Positions 25,648 to 35,143 of a DNA stretch of 45,815 nucleotides are shown here, piece after piece. Positions within the stretch are counted from its first letter, which is position 1; the number at the start of each line of letters is the position of its first letter. The position numbers were made by a program, and so were the translations under genes. Under the pieces are notes generated by a model. It worked only from the letters and a program-made list of their open reading frames with translations. It made no database searches and was not told the DNA's origin. The DNA is from Thiomargarita sp. (GTDB lineage: Bacteria; Pseudomonadota; Gammaproteobacteria; Beggiatoales; Beggiatoaceae), in assembly GCA_020721045.1 (NCBI GenBank), contig DYNN01000012.1, positions 1 to 45,815 on the forward strand, read 5' to 3'.

Positions 25648-28600
25648 TTAATTATTTGTTAATTCATGGATCATTAATTGTTCTGGAGCAACAGATTTTT
25701 TAGCTAATTCAACTAGATGTACGTGATGAGTGAAAAATAAAATTTGGTTTTTTTGTGCTAATTCACCTAATACTTGCAAAGTCGCTTGAGCTCGTTGATC
25801 ATCAAAATTAATCAAAATATCATCTAAAATCAATGGAAAAGAAGTATTTTTAGTTAAATAATGTTCAATGCTAGCTAAACGTAGTGCTAAATAAAGTTGA
25901 TCACGAGTGCCATCACTCATACTAATAGTTTGAATACCTTCAGTATTTTCATTACGTATCGCCAATAAAATAGGTTGATCAGTCTGATATTGATAACCTA
26001 CACATAAACCATGGAATTGTTGTAACGTTAATTGCCGAAATAATTCATTTGCCCGCTTTAATAATGGAGCTTGGTGCTGCTTACGATAATTTTCAATCGT
26101 TGTCTGTAATATTAAACGTGCAAGATGCAACTGCATGTATCGATGCCCTAATTCTACACATTCTGCCGACATTGATTGCGCTTCTTCAGCGAATTGTGCT
26201 GCTCTTGCACTACCATCCATTTGATTCAGTTGCTGTTGCAATTGTCCAATTTGCCGATCATTTTCCGAGCGTTGTTGTTCTAATTGTTGAATTTTTTCGC
26301 GATAATTATCTAATTTAGCAGGTAATTGGTTTATATCAATAGTTACCACAGAATTTTCTAATTCAAGCAATGACATACCTTCACCCAATTCTAATAATCG
26401 CTGTTCAACTTCTGCCGATTCTCGTTGCAACGTTTTTTTTACTATGGATGCTTGCTCCATTTGTTCTAGTGCCACAATATTTTGGCAATGTGCTTGATTT
26501 AATAAGGTTTGTAACTGTGCTTGTGCTGTTTGAATTGTGGCTTGAGCTTTGGTATACCGTTGTTGTTCAGTGGCTAAATTTTGTTGTAATTGTTCAAGGC
26601 GAGTTGCTGCTTTTTCTATTTGATTCAAACGATTAGATAAATTCGGTACGGCTTGCTCAACGGGTAATTCTATTAATTCAATGGCAATAACTTCTATTAA
26701 CTTTTTGACATCTTGACGAAAAATTTCAGCATCACGCTCCATTAAATCAATCCGTCGTTTTAAACTATTAATTTTATCTACTTTATTATAAATTTGTTCT
26801 AAATTATCCAAAATGTGACGCGCAATCTTAGGCTCGGTTTCTTTCGGTATTATCAATGGACGTAAGACATCGTTCCAAGCAATCTGCCATTGTTGTAATT
26901 TTTTTTCGGCTACTTGCTTTGATTTTTCAACATTTTTTAATTCATTTTTGATATTTTTAAGCTGTTTTTGTAAATCTTCACGTTGTCGCTGTAAAATTTC
27001 TATTTGTTCAATAGTTTGTGTGGCTTGATTTAATAATTCATCTAAATGTTGTTGTGGCAAAATTTCATCAGATAATTCAGCGAGTGCTTGCGTTAATTCT
27101 TGATAAACATTTTGCATTGATTGTTGATAACTAGCTAATTGTTCTTGCTTTTCTTGTAATAAAATTAATTCATTACGCAATGCCATGCATTCTGTCAACC
27201 AAACCCGCATTTCCTTGAGCGACCATGGATGGATATCATAGGGTTTCCAGCATTCTTCCCATTCTTTTTGAATAGTGGCTGCAATTTCTTCAGCTTTATG
27301 CCATTTAGTTGCTTGAAATGCTTGTTCTTTTGCTGCATGTTGTTGTTCTGCCAATAAATGGGCTTGTTCCGCTACTCGTTGTGCTTCACGACGTAAACGA
27401 TCAGCAGTTTCATCTGCGCGTAAGACGCTATTTTCAAACGAATGATACAATTGCGACGATGATTGTCCATTTTTAATATGTTGCCATTGTTGTTGGCGTT
27501 GTTGGCGTATTTGAGTAAGTTCTTGTTCGGTAGGAATTTCTCCTTGAAAGCGTAATGTATCGATATCTTGTGAGGCACGATTGTGGCGTTGACGCGCTTC
27601 AAGTAAACGTTCTTTAACACGTTGTTTATCTTGCGCAATGTCTTTAAAACGCTGTTCAAACTGATCAATACGTTCAATGCTTGGCAGTACTAAATTAACT
27701 AAAGTAGTTAAATTGCCTTGCCATAAGCCCATCTGTTTTAACGTAATTTCAGCCTTTACCTTTGATAAACGCACCTCTTTATCTGTTTTACTGATAATCT
27801 CTTCTAAATTTCCCTGTTTTAGGGCGCGATTGAGTGCTGCTTTTAGGTGCGCCGGATTGGAAAGAATGGGTAATGCGGCTAATTGTTGTTGATTATCAGT
27901 CAATTGTTGAGTTAATCTTTCGTGTTGCTCTAGCAAACTGTTATATTTTTCTTGTAAAGCAGGATAATTGTCAGCCAGTTGACGAATTTGTTCTTGTTGT
28001 TGGTTAGTTACTTGAATTTCATTTAAATTTTTTAGTGTCAAATTGGGATAAATGCGTTGTAATTGTTTTTGCGTTTCAGTTTCAATCGTCCGCATTTCAG
28101 TCCGTACGCCGGGTAAATCGTGTGCGGCTTTTAGATGGCTACCTAAACGTTCTCGCAAATGTTCAATTGTAGTTTTTTGAGAGAGCAAGGTATCGGAGAT
28201 TTGTAGAGTTTGACATTGTGCTTTTAGTGAATTAATTATATCAAGCGATTGTTTTTCTTGAATTTGTGCTGTAGATAACGTTAAATTAATTTCTATGCGC
28301 TTTGTCGTTGAATTGTCCGGTAATAATACAATTTCTTGTAATTCAGCTAATTTATTTTTTAATTCTTTACGACGTTGTAATAGGGGTAAAGCTCTGTGAA
28401 TACGGCTAAGTTGATATTCTTCTGTGCGTAATTGTAATAATTTTTCATCCAATTGTGTGTGTTGTTGTTTGCTTTCTTCTGATTGGGTAAAAATTTGTTG
28501 CCAATGGCTAGCAAGTAGGCTATTTTCATTAATTTGGTGTTGAACTTTTTTGTAATTTTGAATGATTTTATTTAATTTTGGAACACTACCGCGTAATTTA

Positions 28601-29115
28601 AAAATATCATCAGCTTCTTTTTCTAATTGATTAATTAATTCATGGAGTTGTAAATTTCCACTACCTGCTTCAAATAAACTTTCTCCAATTTGTCCACCAC
28701 TTGTTAGTAAATTTTCACCACCTTGCCGCAGTTGCGTATGATCAAAACAAAACAAGGCATTAAATTGCGCTTCGGTTATACCGCTTAATATTTTTTGAAA
28801 AATTGCTTCATCAATTGGTTGATTATTAAGATCATTTAGGGTATTTTTTCTGCCTTTACGTCGATAACAAACCAGTGTTTTACCTGTTTCGTCTTGCAAA
28901 TGTGCGCCCAGTCGTAATTTATCACTTGCGTGCAAGTAAGCATCAGTGGTACGTTCGGGAATGCCGAAAAGTAGGGCATTAACAGCGCGGCGAGTGGAGC
29001 TTTTACCTGCTTCGTTCTTACCGTAAATAATATGTAATTTTGTAGTTGGAGAAAAATGCAGAATTGTTTGAGTGAAAAGTCCGAAAGCAGTAAGTTCTAA
29101 TTGTAAAATTTTCAT
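25648..29115 (-). CDS. YhaN-like SMC/Rad50-type AAA ATPase
   Basis: A 1155-residue ATPase of the SbcC/Rad50/RecF superfamily. The N-terminal half-site has Walker A GKNEAGKSS (residues 32-40) in an IIYGKNEAGKSS strand. The C-terminal half-site has the signature-like SDGTRDQLYLALRLA and Walker B FPLILDDILINFDD, followed by FFTHHVHLVELA. About 800 residues of Gln/Glu-rich coiled coil lie between. These features match YhaN rather than SbcC. YhaN usually pairs with a metallophosphoesterase (YhaO), but none is present on either side. The next gene is recB, 9 bases away. A role in DNA-end processing is inferred from family and neighbour. Confidence 0.85.
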   Translation of the reverse strand: MKILQLELTAFGLFTQTILHFSPTTKLHIIYGKNEAGKSSTRRAVNALLFGIPERTTDAYLHASDKLRLGAHLQDETGKTLVCYRRKGRKNTLNDLNNQPIDEAIFQKILSGITEAQFNALFCFDHTQLRQGGENLLTSGGQIGESLFEAGSGNLQLHELINQLEKEADDIFKLRGSVPKLNKIIQNYKKVQHQINENSLLASHWQQIFTQSEESKQQHTQLDEKLLQLRTEEYQLSRIHRALPLLQRRKELKNKLAELQEIVLLPDNSTTKRIEINLTLSTAQIQEKQSLDIINSLKAQCQTLQISDTLLSQKTTIEHLRERLGSHLKAAHDLPGVRTEMRTIETETQKQLQRIYPNLTLKNLNEIQVTNQQQEQIRQLADNYPALQEKYNSLLEQHERLTQQLTDNQQQLAALPILSNPAHLKAALNRALKQGNLEEIISKTDKEVRLSKVKAEITLKQMGLWQGNLTTLVNLVLPSIERIDQFEQRFKDIAQDKQRVKERLLEARQRHNRASQDIDTLRFQGEIPTEQELTQIRQQRQQQWQHIKNGQSSSQLYHSFENSVLRADETADRLRREAQRVAEQAHLLAEQQHAAKEQAFQATKWHKAEEIAATIQKEWEECWKPYDIHPWSLKEMRVWLTECMALRNELILLQEKQEQLASYQQSMQNVYQELTQALAELSDEILPQQHLDELLNQATQTIEQIEILQRQREDLQKQLKNIKNELKNVEKSKQVAEKKLQQWQIAWNDVLRPLIIPKETEPKIARHILDNLEQIYNKVDKINSLKRRIDLMERDAEIFRQDVKKLIEVIAIELIELPVEQAVPNLSNRLNQIEKAATRLEQLQQNLATEQQRYTKAQATIQTAQAQLQTLLNQAHCQNIVALEQMEQASIVKKTLQRESAEVEQRLLELGEGMSLLELENSVVTIDINQLPAKLDNYREKIQQLEQQRSENDRQIGQLQQQLNQMDGSARAAQFAEEAQSMSAECVELGHRYMQLHLARLILQTTIENYRKQHQAPLLKRANELFRQLTLQQFHGLCVGYQYQTDQPILLAIRNENTEGIQTISMSDGTRDQLYLALRLASIEHYLTKNTSFPLILDDILINFDDQRAQATLQVLGELAQKNQILFFTHHVHLVELAKKSVAPEQLMIHELTNN

Positions 29116-29295
29116 AATATGCTTTTAATGCGGGGCTATCGCCGAAATAATCGCTGTTACCAATGTGTGCGATTTGCAGGAATGATATTTTTCTATATCG
29201 TAACATGTTATTTTTCAACTATATGACGTCTAAAGCTAATAGAATTAAATCGATAGAGTGTTTAGATGTAGTCTATGATTCAAAATATTGCTATT

Positions 29296-29991
29296 TTAAT
29301 CAAGCGAAACATCATATGATCTCAATTTATCAAAATTTTGAATAATAATAGATTTGCCTTCTACGCTAATAATGCCTTGTTGAGATAAGTTTTTCAAAAT
29401 ACGGGATAATGTTTCCGGTTGAACTGATAAGCGAGAAGCTAAAATGTTTTTTGGTATGTCTAATAGAATTTCAGCTGGAAACTGAGGATTTTTAGGTAAT
29501 TGCTGTTGTAAAAACCAAATTAATCGATAAGTTGCATTTTGTAAAGTTAAATTATCAATTTCATTTAACCATCCACGCAACCGCATACTCATATCGCACA
29601 TGACACGTAAGCAGGTGTCAAATGATTGGGCTAAAATATCTAAAAACACTTTATTTTCAAAAGAAAGCACTTCAGTATATCCAATCGCTTGTGCATTAAC
29701 TGGATAAATTTGTCGCGACATAAACATAATCGCTTCTGCAAAACTTTGTCCAGTTAAAATAAATTCAATAACCTTTTCAGCACCTTCTGTCGATAAGCGG
29801 CTTAGTTTAATATGTCCTTTCAATACTATAAAAAAGCGATTAGCGTGTTCCCCTTGCTGAAATAAGAAATTCCCTTCCTCTAGCTGGTGGCGATGCATAG
29901 ATTGTCTCAATTGCATCAATTGTTGATCATTAAGGCTAGCAAATAAATAAACACTACGCATCGCCTGATCAGAATATTGGAAAGTTGTCAT
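29296..29991 (-). CDS. Crp/Fnr-family regulator, DNR-like
   Basis: A 231-residue transcription regulator. A cNMP-binding beta-barrel (about 10-120) is followed by the dimer helix and a winged HTH (about 160-215). Several blocks resemble the NO sensor DNR of Pseudomonas: SFAEAIMFMSRQIYPVNAQAIG, LTLQNATYRLIWFLQQQ and the recognition region ASRLSVQPETLSRILKNLS. There is no N-terminal cysteine cluster, so it is not an FNR-type iron-sulfur sensor. DNR-type proteins activate denitrification genes through haem and NO. No nitrate or nitrite gene is nearby to confirm this role. It lies 40 bases after a CheY-like gene and may share its transcript. Confidence 0.85.
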   Translation of the reverse strand: MTTFQYSDQAMRSVYLFASLNDQQLMQLRQSMHRHQLEEGNFLFQQGEHANRFFIVLKGHIKLSRLSTEGAEKVIEFILTGQSFAEAIMFMSRQIYPVNAQAIGYTEVLSFENKVFLDILAQSFDTCLRVMCDMSMRLRGWLNEIDNLTLQNATYRLIWFLQQQLPKNPQFPAEILLDIPKNILASRLSVQPETLSRILKNLSQQGIISVEGKSIIIQNFDKLRSYDVSLD

Positions 29992-30031
29992 AATTTATTT
30001 AATGAATTGAGATAAACGGAAGTATTTTGGA

Positions 30032-30418
30032 TTACGCCCATTTGAGTAGAACTCCTTCAAGGTCTTCTTTTTTAAATGGTTTACGTAAATGATCGTTCAT
30101 ACCCACTTCCATACATTGCTCAATATCTTCATTCGCACCCGCAGTCATTGCGATGATAACTGATGCTTTTTTAGCTTGTGATTGCTCATGTTGTCGTATC
30201 GTTTGGGTTGCTTGATAACCATCAACAAGTGGCATATGAACATCCATGAAAATAAAGTCGTAGTCAGTTTGAGATGCTTTATCAATGGCTTCTTGACCAT
30301 TTTCTGCAACATCTGCTTGGCAACCAATTTTCTTTAACATGATCTTTGCTACCATTTGATTGGTTTTATTATCTTCTACTAATAACATTCTTTTCTCGGC
30401 TAAATTTGCTGTTGACAT
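30032..30418 (-). CDS. single-domain response regulator (CheY-like)
   Basis: A 128-residue stand-alone receiver domain. It keeps all key residues: acidic pocket LLVEDNKTNQ (Glu, Asp), phosphoacceptor Asp in FIFMDVHMPLVDG, the Thr in AMTAG and the conserved Lys in LRKPFKKEDL. The DNKTNQ and MDVHMPLVDGYQAT wording is typical of receivers attached to hybrid histidine kinases. No output domain and no kinase are adjacent. A promoter lies just upstream. Probably part of a phosphorelay with an unlinked hybrid kinase (inference). Confidence 0.88.
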   Translation of the reverse strand: MSTANLAEKRMLLVEDNKTNQMVAKIMLKKIGCQADVAENGQEAIDKASQTDYDFIFMDVHMPLVDGYQATQTIRQHEQSQAKKASVIIAMTAGANEDIEQCMEVGMNDHLRKPFKKEDLEGVLLKWA

Positions 30419-30473
30419 GATTATTTATAATAATTCCTTATAATTACTTTGCTTTGACAGATAGTTAAGTACT

Positions 30474-30501
30474 ATTATAAATAAATCAGAAAAATAAACA
30501 A
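30474..30501 (-). promoter_or_regulatory. predicted sigma70 promoter of the receiver gene
   Basis: Minus-strand TTGTTT (30501-30496) and a perfect TATAAT (30479-30474) are separated by 16 bases. The leader to the receiver start at 30418 would be about 50 bases, with an AAGGAA element inside it. Confidence 0.45.
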
Positions 30502-30517
30502 CAAACTTCAACTGTTA

Positions 30518-32341
30518 TCAATGAGATTGCTTAATGGAAAAATTGTTGTCGTTTTTCCACCAAGTTTCCATAATCCAAGGTTCAGCACGATAATAAAGTG
30601 GTTCTTGTGTGGGTTTACCGAATTTATCCCAATAAGCAATACGATGCGTGTTGATATACCAATTGGGCACCACATATTCACCATGGAGCATCACACGATC
30701 TAAGGCATGAGTAGTAATCACTAAGTCATTACGATTCTTAGCATAAATTACTTTTTCAATCAATGCATCTATCAAAGGACTTTTTAAACCCAATAAATTA
30801 TTAGAGCCATTTTGTTCAGCCGATAACGAATGCCACATACCCATTAACTCGTTACCCGGTGATTGTGACTGACCAAAAACAGTGACAACCATATCAAAAT
30901 CAAAAGTTTCCTCACGTTTTTGATATAAAGCAGTATCAATCACGCGATAACTTAGTTTTATGCCTAATTTTTCTAAATTGTGTGCAAAAGGGGCTAAAAT
31001 ACGTTCAAATCCTTTCTGCCATGTGATCAATTCAAACTCAAGCTTTAATCCATCTTTTTGTAATACGCCTTCTTTCAACGCCCAACCGGCTTCAGTTAAT
31101 AGTCGTTTGGCTGACCGTAAATTCGTTCGTAGCCCGTTTTCAGACAAGGTATTCACAGGTTGCCATACGGTTGTGAGTATTTCGGTAGGAAATTCATCAG
31201 GAAAGCGTGTTTGCAAGTCAGTGAGTAATGCTAATTCTTCTCCTTCAGGTATTATTTTGCTGGCAGCTAATTCACTGTTACTAAAATAACTATCACATCT
31301 AACATATTGATCATAAAATAAATTTTTATTTGACCAAGCAAAATCAAAGGCTAAATTAATTGCTTTACGTACGCGAATGTCTTGAAAAATGGGACGACGC
31401 AAATTAAACGCAAATCCTTGCATTCCCGCATTATTTTGATGAGGAAGCTGTACTTTCTGAATTTCACCAGTATCAAATTTAGCACCTTCATAATCGCGTG
31501 CCCATTTTTTGGAATTGTAAACCACCATAATTTCGAATTCACCGGCTTTTAAGGCTTCTAACGCAACATCTTCGTCTTGATAGTATTTGAATGTAATTTT
31601 GTCAAAGTTATGCATCCCACGTTGTGTGGCTAAATCTTGTGCCCAATAATCTGGGTTGCGTTGATAAGTGATATAATTACCAACTTTATAACTTTCAATA
31701 GTATAAGCACCAGATGCCAGTAAAGGTTCAGTGACAATATCGGTTAATTTTTTGTCACCCACAGCGATTTTGGAAAAAATAGGCAAATCAGCAATAATGA
31801 GATGTAACTCTGGATTTTCCTTGACAAAATTAAAACGAATTGTATATTTATCAATTAGTTCAGCATCGCGAATGTCTCCCCAATATAAGCGATATTGTGG
31901 ATGAGCTTGTTCGCTTTTTAAAGTATCAAAAGAAAATTTAACATCTGCTGCAGTTACGGCGGAACCATCAGAAAAGCGGGCTTTAGGATTGAGTTCAAAT
32001 GTCACTGATAATTTATCTTCTGCTAATTCAATATCTTTGGCGAGAAGTGGATACAAACTAAAAGGTTCATCTTGACTTTTAATCATTAATGGTTGAAACA
32101 GTAAATCCGTTAAGCCAGATGCTGAAATCCCTTTGAGTAGAAAAGGATTAAGTGATTCAAAATTACCAAAAGCTGGCAATATGAGTTCACCGCCCTTAGG
32201 TGCTTTCGGATCAACATAATCAAAATGTTTAAAATTAGCAGCATATTTGGGAGAATATCCCAAAGCAATAGTGGAATCGGCTTGCACTAGCGGGGCGATT
32301 TGAAATAACCACAAAATGGAAAATATAACTAATTGTTTCAT
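30518..32341 (-). CDS. ABC transporter periplasmic binding protein, YejA-like (SBP family 5)
   Basis: Periplasmic solute-binding protein of the oligopeptide/nickel family, YejA subgroup. A signal peptide (MKQLVIFSILWLFQIAPLVQA) opens the 607-residue product. Family blocks include YSPKYAANFKHFDYVDPKAPKGGELILPAFGNFESLNPFLLKG, LNPKARFSDGSAVTAADVKFSFDTL and RKAINLAFDFAWSNKNLFYDQYVRCDSYF. The frame starts 18 bases earlier at an ATG at 32359. I prefer 32341 because it begins the signal peptide. The permease and ATPase genes (yejBEF) are absent from the window. YejA-type proteins bind peptides or murein fragments; the ligand here is unknown. Only 21 bases separate it from the lipoprotein gene upstream. 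Confidence 0.88.
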   Translation of the reverse strand: MKQLVIFSILWLFQIAPLVQADSTIALGYSPKYAANFKHFDYVDPKAPKGGELILPAFGNFESLNPFLLKGISASGLTDLLFQPLMIKSQDEPFSLYPLLAKDIELAEDKLSVTFELNPKARFSDGSAVTAADVKFSFDTLKSEQAHPQYRLYWGDIRDAELIDKYTIRFNFVKENPELHLIIADLPIFSKIAVGDKKLTDIVTEPLLASGAYTIESYKVGNYITYQRNPDYWAQDLATQRGMHNFDKITFKYYQDEDVALEALKAGEFEIMVVYNSKKWARDYEGAKFDTGEIQKVQLPHQNNAGMQGFAFNLRRPIFQDIRVRKAINLAFDFAWSNKNLFYDQYVRCDSYFSNSELAASKIIPEGEELALLTDLQTRFPDEFPTEILTTVWQPVNTLSENGLRTNLRSAKRLLTEAGWALKEGVLQKDGLKLEFELITWQKGFERILAPFAHNLEKLGIKLSYRVIDTALYQKREETFDFDMVVTVFGQSQSPGNELMGMWHSLSAEQNGSNNLLGLKSPLIDALIEKVIYAKNRNDLVITTHALDRVMLHGEYVVPNWYINTHRIAYWDKFGKPTQEPLYYRAEPWIMETWWKNDNNFSIKQSH

Positions 32342-32362
32342 ATTAAGTTTATCATCCATTAT

Positions 32363-32671
32363 TTAAAATTGATTGGTAAAATTGCTACTTTTTACTTTAT
32401 TGTTGATAAAGATCACATTAGCCTTACCATTATTGCCTTTCCACACCATGTTGGTACCGCCAAGATCACCTAAACCAAATATAGCCCCAAAACCCATGTC
32501 TGCGCTAACGGTTGTCACGTCGGTAGGTTCTCCTAAAATATCAATCACTTCTTCAGGTGTCATCCCTTTTTGTACTTTAAGAAAATTAGAGTATGTGGCT
32601 TGTGGTGCGCCGCAGCCTACCAAAATAGAAAGTAACAAGCTGATTGCAAGTAATGATTTATAAAGTGACAT
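32363..32671 (-). CDS. small SmpA/BamE-like lipoprotein
   Basis: A 102-residue predicted lipoprotein. The type II signal peptide ends in a lipobox LVGC (Cys20). The mature part, FLKVQKGMTPEEVIDILGEPTDVTT, is the SmpA/OmlA fold shared with BamE, followed by a short beta region (NMVWKGNNGKANVIFINNKV). It is not BamE itself: the sequence is divergent and no assembly gene is nearby. AGGA lies eight bases before the ATG. Likely an outer-membrane or periplasmic accessory protein in a transcript with the YejA-like gene. Confidence 0.8.
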   Translation of the reverse strand: MSLYKSLLAISLLLSILVGCGAPQATYSNFLKVQKGMTPEEVIDILGEPTDVTTVSADMGFGAIFGLGDLGGTNMVWKGNNGKANVIFINNKVKSSNFTNQF

Positions 32672-32726
32672 TTTTCTAATCCTATTTATCGACCATGAGG
32701 GTCAAAAGTAAGTGCGTGTTAAAAAG

Positions 32727-33431
32727 TTAGTTTAAAGTACCGGTGACGATGAGATGACGCATATTTTCACCTTCATAACCAGGCGATAAGCTATTGATAA
32801 ATACGACGATAAACTCTTCGTGATAAATGTATACGTCTTGAATGCGATAGTGGGTAGGACAACCTTTGTTTTTGATAAAGGAAACAGCATTTTGTAAAAT
32901 TTTACTCTTTTTTGTTATTTCGTTAACTAATTTAAGACTGAATTTGCGTGCTTGTACGGGTACACCCATGTCACCACATAAACCTGCTTCTTTTTCTGTC
33001 ATAACCAATTGATAAATAGGGAGTTGTAATCCAGTCAATGGGGCTCCAATTGTAAAACGTGCCTTGCTAGGATCGGCACCTAGATCGTTAAAAGTGCGAG
33101 AAATGATCTTTTCGCCTAAATTATTTGAAATAATGCCGATTTCTGTCAATTTTGCCTTAGCCTGTTCAAAGTTAGCGGTAAGTACTTGTTCTATTGATTG
33201 ACCAGAGGTATCTTGAGTTTCAATCGCTTTATCCACAAATCGGTTATGGGCGACATCTACAATGAATAAATGCGCAAAAGTGGCACCTTCGCCATCAGTG
33301 ACGCCATATTCTTGAAATGCAAGATAATTTCCCGCTTCAGAAAAACCGATAACACGTAATTGTGCCGCATCTCCTGCCCAACTGCTTACTGATAAGACGC
33401 ATAACAATACAACTGTAAAAATTTTCATCAT
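32727..33431 (-). CDS. secreted DUF2259-family protein
   Basis: A 234-residue exported protein of unknown function. A signal peptide (MMKIFTVVLLCVLSVSSWA) is followed by RVIGFSEAGNYLAFQEYGVTDGEGATFAHLFIVDV, which I recognise as the DUF2259 predicted-secreted family. The rest is beta-rich with two Cys (LCGDMG and KGCPTHY) that may form a disulfide. Start at 33431 is chosen because AGGAG lies five bases upstream; a GTG at 33437 is also in frame. First gene of the minus-strand run that continues with the lipoprotein and YejA-like genes. Family known, function not. Confidence 0.72.
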   Translation of the reverse strand: MMKIFTVVLLCVLSVSSWAGDAAQLRVIGFSEAGNYLAFQEYGVTDGEGATFAHLFIVDVAHNRFVDKAIETQDTSGQSIEQVLTANFEQAKAKLTEIGIISNNLGEKIISRTFNDLGADPSKARFTIGAPLTGLQLPIYQLVMTEKEAGLCGDMGVPVQARKFSLKLVNEITKKSKILQNAVSFIKNKGCPTHYRIQDVYIYHEEFIVVFINSLSPGYEGENMRHLIVTGTLN

Positions 33432-33713
33432 GATCACTCCTGTGTGGTTATGAATATAGCTATCTAAATAATATTGTACAGAATTGTATTTTACACAACA
33501 ACAATTCTACTTTCGAGTATATTACCCAACTGTTTTTTGATTAAAAAGTTGAATAAATTTTGAATGATATATAGTTGTTATCCTATTGTATTTTCAGGAT
33601 TAAACGGACATAGTGCAATTTTTAACACATTCAAGACTACCACTCACTCGCTGTTCAGTTTATCCTATTCGTTAAACGAAATTATTTATTACTATTTACT
33701 AAGGAATTTACTT

Positions 33714-34463
33714 ATGTTCGATTATACTCCATCGCCTCAATCATTAGCTAATCGTGTTATTTTAGTAACGGGTGCCGGCGCTGGCATTGGACGGGTTGCA
33801 GCACAAACTTTTGCAGCACAAGGTGCAACGGTCATTTTATTAGGGCGTACATTGCGTAAATTGGAAACAGTTTATGATGAAATTGAACAAGCTGGACATC
33901 CGCAACCCGCTATTTATCCGATGAATTTAGAAGGTGCTAGCCCTAAAGATTATGAAGATATGGCAAATACTTTGGAAAAAGAATTTGGGCGATTGGATGG
34001 TTTATTACACAATGCTTCATTATTGGGCACTTTAACGCCGTTAGAAATGTACGATATTGCTTTATGGTTTCAGGTAATGCAAGTTAATTTAAACGCCCCA
34101 TTTTTATTAACTAAAACCTGTTTACCTTTGTTGAAAGCATCCAAAGACGCCTCTGTTGTTTTTACCTCTTCTAGCGTTGGGCGTAAAAGTCGTGCTTATT
34201 GGGGTGCTTATGCGGTTTCCAAATTTGGCGTTGAAGGGTTAATGCAAACTTTAGCTGACGAGCTGAGCAATACGACAATTCGAGTAAACAGCATCAATCC
34301 GGGGGCAACGCGCACACTGATGCGTGCCAGCGCTTATCCGGGAGAGGACCCAAATACTTTGCCAACACCGACAGATATTATGCCTTTATATCTCTATTTG
34401 ATGAGTGCAGACAGTCAAGGTGTTAATGGACAAGCACTTAATGCGCAAGAACCAAAAAATTAA
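33714..34463 (+). CDS. yciK: YciK-type short-chain dehydrogenase/reductase
   Basis: NAD(P)-dependent oxidoreductase of the SDR superfamily, orthologue-like to E. coli YciK, whose substrate is not established. The 249-residue product shows the nucleotide-binding TGAGAGIGR, the NAS motif (LLHNASLLGTL), catalytic Ser (VFTSSSVGRKS), YxxxK in YAVSKFG and the C-terminal block INPGATRTLMRASAYPGEDP that is characteristic of YciK. The frame is open 150 bases further upstream, but the ATG at 33714 has AAGGA eight bases before it and gives the family N-terminus. A 13-bp palindrome TTCGTT-A-AACGAA (33668-33680) lies in the leader. rnfE follows after 9 bases. Confidence 0.92.
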   Translation: MFDYTPSPQSLANRVILVTGAGAGIGRVAAQTFAAQGATVILLGRTLRKLETVYDEIEQAGHPQPAIYPMNLEGASPKDYEDMANTLEKEFGRLDGLLHNASLLGTLTPLEMYDIALWFQVMQVNLNAPFLLTKTCLPLLKASKDASVVFTSSSVGRKSRAYWGAYAVSKFGVEGLMQTLADELSNTTIRVNSINPGATRTLMRASAYPGEDPNTLPTPTDIMPLYLYLMSADSQGVNGQALNAQEPKN

Positions 34464-34472
34464 GGAAATTAT

Positions 34473-35138
34473 ATGACTTATATAGAAATTGTACATGATG
34501 GCTTATGGAAAAATAATGTGAGTTTAGTTCAATTAATCGGATTATGCCCACTTTTAGCTGTCACTAGCACTTTGATCAATGGATTAGGTTTAGGCGTTGC
34601 GACTACGTTGATTTTAATCGCTTCTAATGTAACTATTTCTTTAATTCGCTCTATTGTGCCCAATGAAATTCGTCTACCTATTTTCGTACTAATTATTGCC
34701 TCTTTCGTCACTATAACTGAAATGATTATGAAAGCTTTTTACTACGATCTATATTTGATATTAGGTATTTTCATTCCGCTCATCGTTGTCAATTGTTCAG
34801 TGATTGGACGTGCTGAAGTCTTTGCTTCTAAAAATCCAGTCAACTATGCTTTCGTAGATGGTTTAATGATGGGCTTTGGCTTTACTTTTGTTTTAGTCAT
34901 GTTAGGTGGATTACGAGAATTATTAGGTTACGGTACCTTATTTGCGCACGCTGAAATTATGTTTGGTGAAACTGCAAAGCAATTGAAAATTATCATATTT
35001 TCCGATTACCAAGGATTTTTATTAGCCATTTTACCGCCGGGTGCATTTTTTGGTTTGGGTTTACTGATCGCACTAAAAAATTGGCTAGACAAAAAAGCAG
35101 CGGTTAATAAATCGATAGTGCCACTCTATTCTTATTGA
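34473..35138 (+). CDS. rnfE: Rnf/Rsx electron transport complex subunit E
   Basis: Integral membrane subunit of the Rnf (Rsx) ion-coupled ferredoxin:NAD oxidoreductase. The 221-residue protein has six predicted membrane helices and family blocks: [22 protein letters not shown], a central helix run starting [40 protein letters not shown] and [13 protein letters not shown]. Rnf feeds low-potential electrons to nitrogenase in several diazotrophs and reduces SoxR in E. coli. The other subunits (rnfABCDG) are not in the window; here rnfE sits between yciK and an AAA-SPOR gene. The downstream gene starts six bases after the stop, so the three are likely one operon. Confidence 0.93.
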   Translation: MTYIEIVHDGLWKNNVSLVQLIGLCPLLAVTSTLINGLGLGVATTLILIASNVTISLIRSIVPNEIRLPIFVLIIASFVTITEMIMKAFYYDLYLILGIFIPLIVVNCSVIGRAEVFASKNPVNYAFVDGLMMGFGFTFVLVMLGGLRELLGYGTLFAHAEIMFGETAKQLKIIIFSDYQGFLLAILPPGAFFGLGLLIALKNWLDKKAAVNKSIVPLYSY

Positions 35139-35143
35139 TTTAT

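Noticed and set aside
33564-33713. 50-residue N-terminal extension of YciK
   Set aside because: It is not part of the SDR fold, and the ATG at 33714 has a good ribosome-binding site and the family N-terminus.
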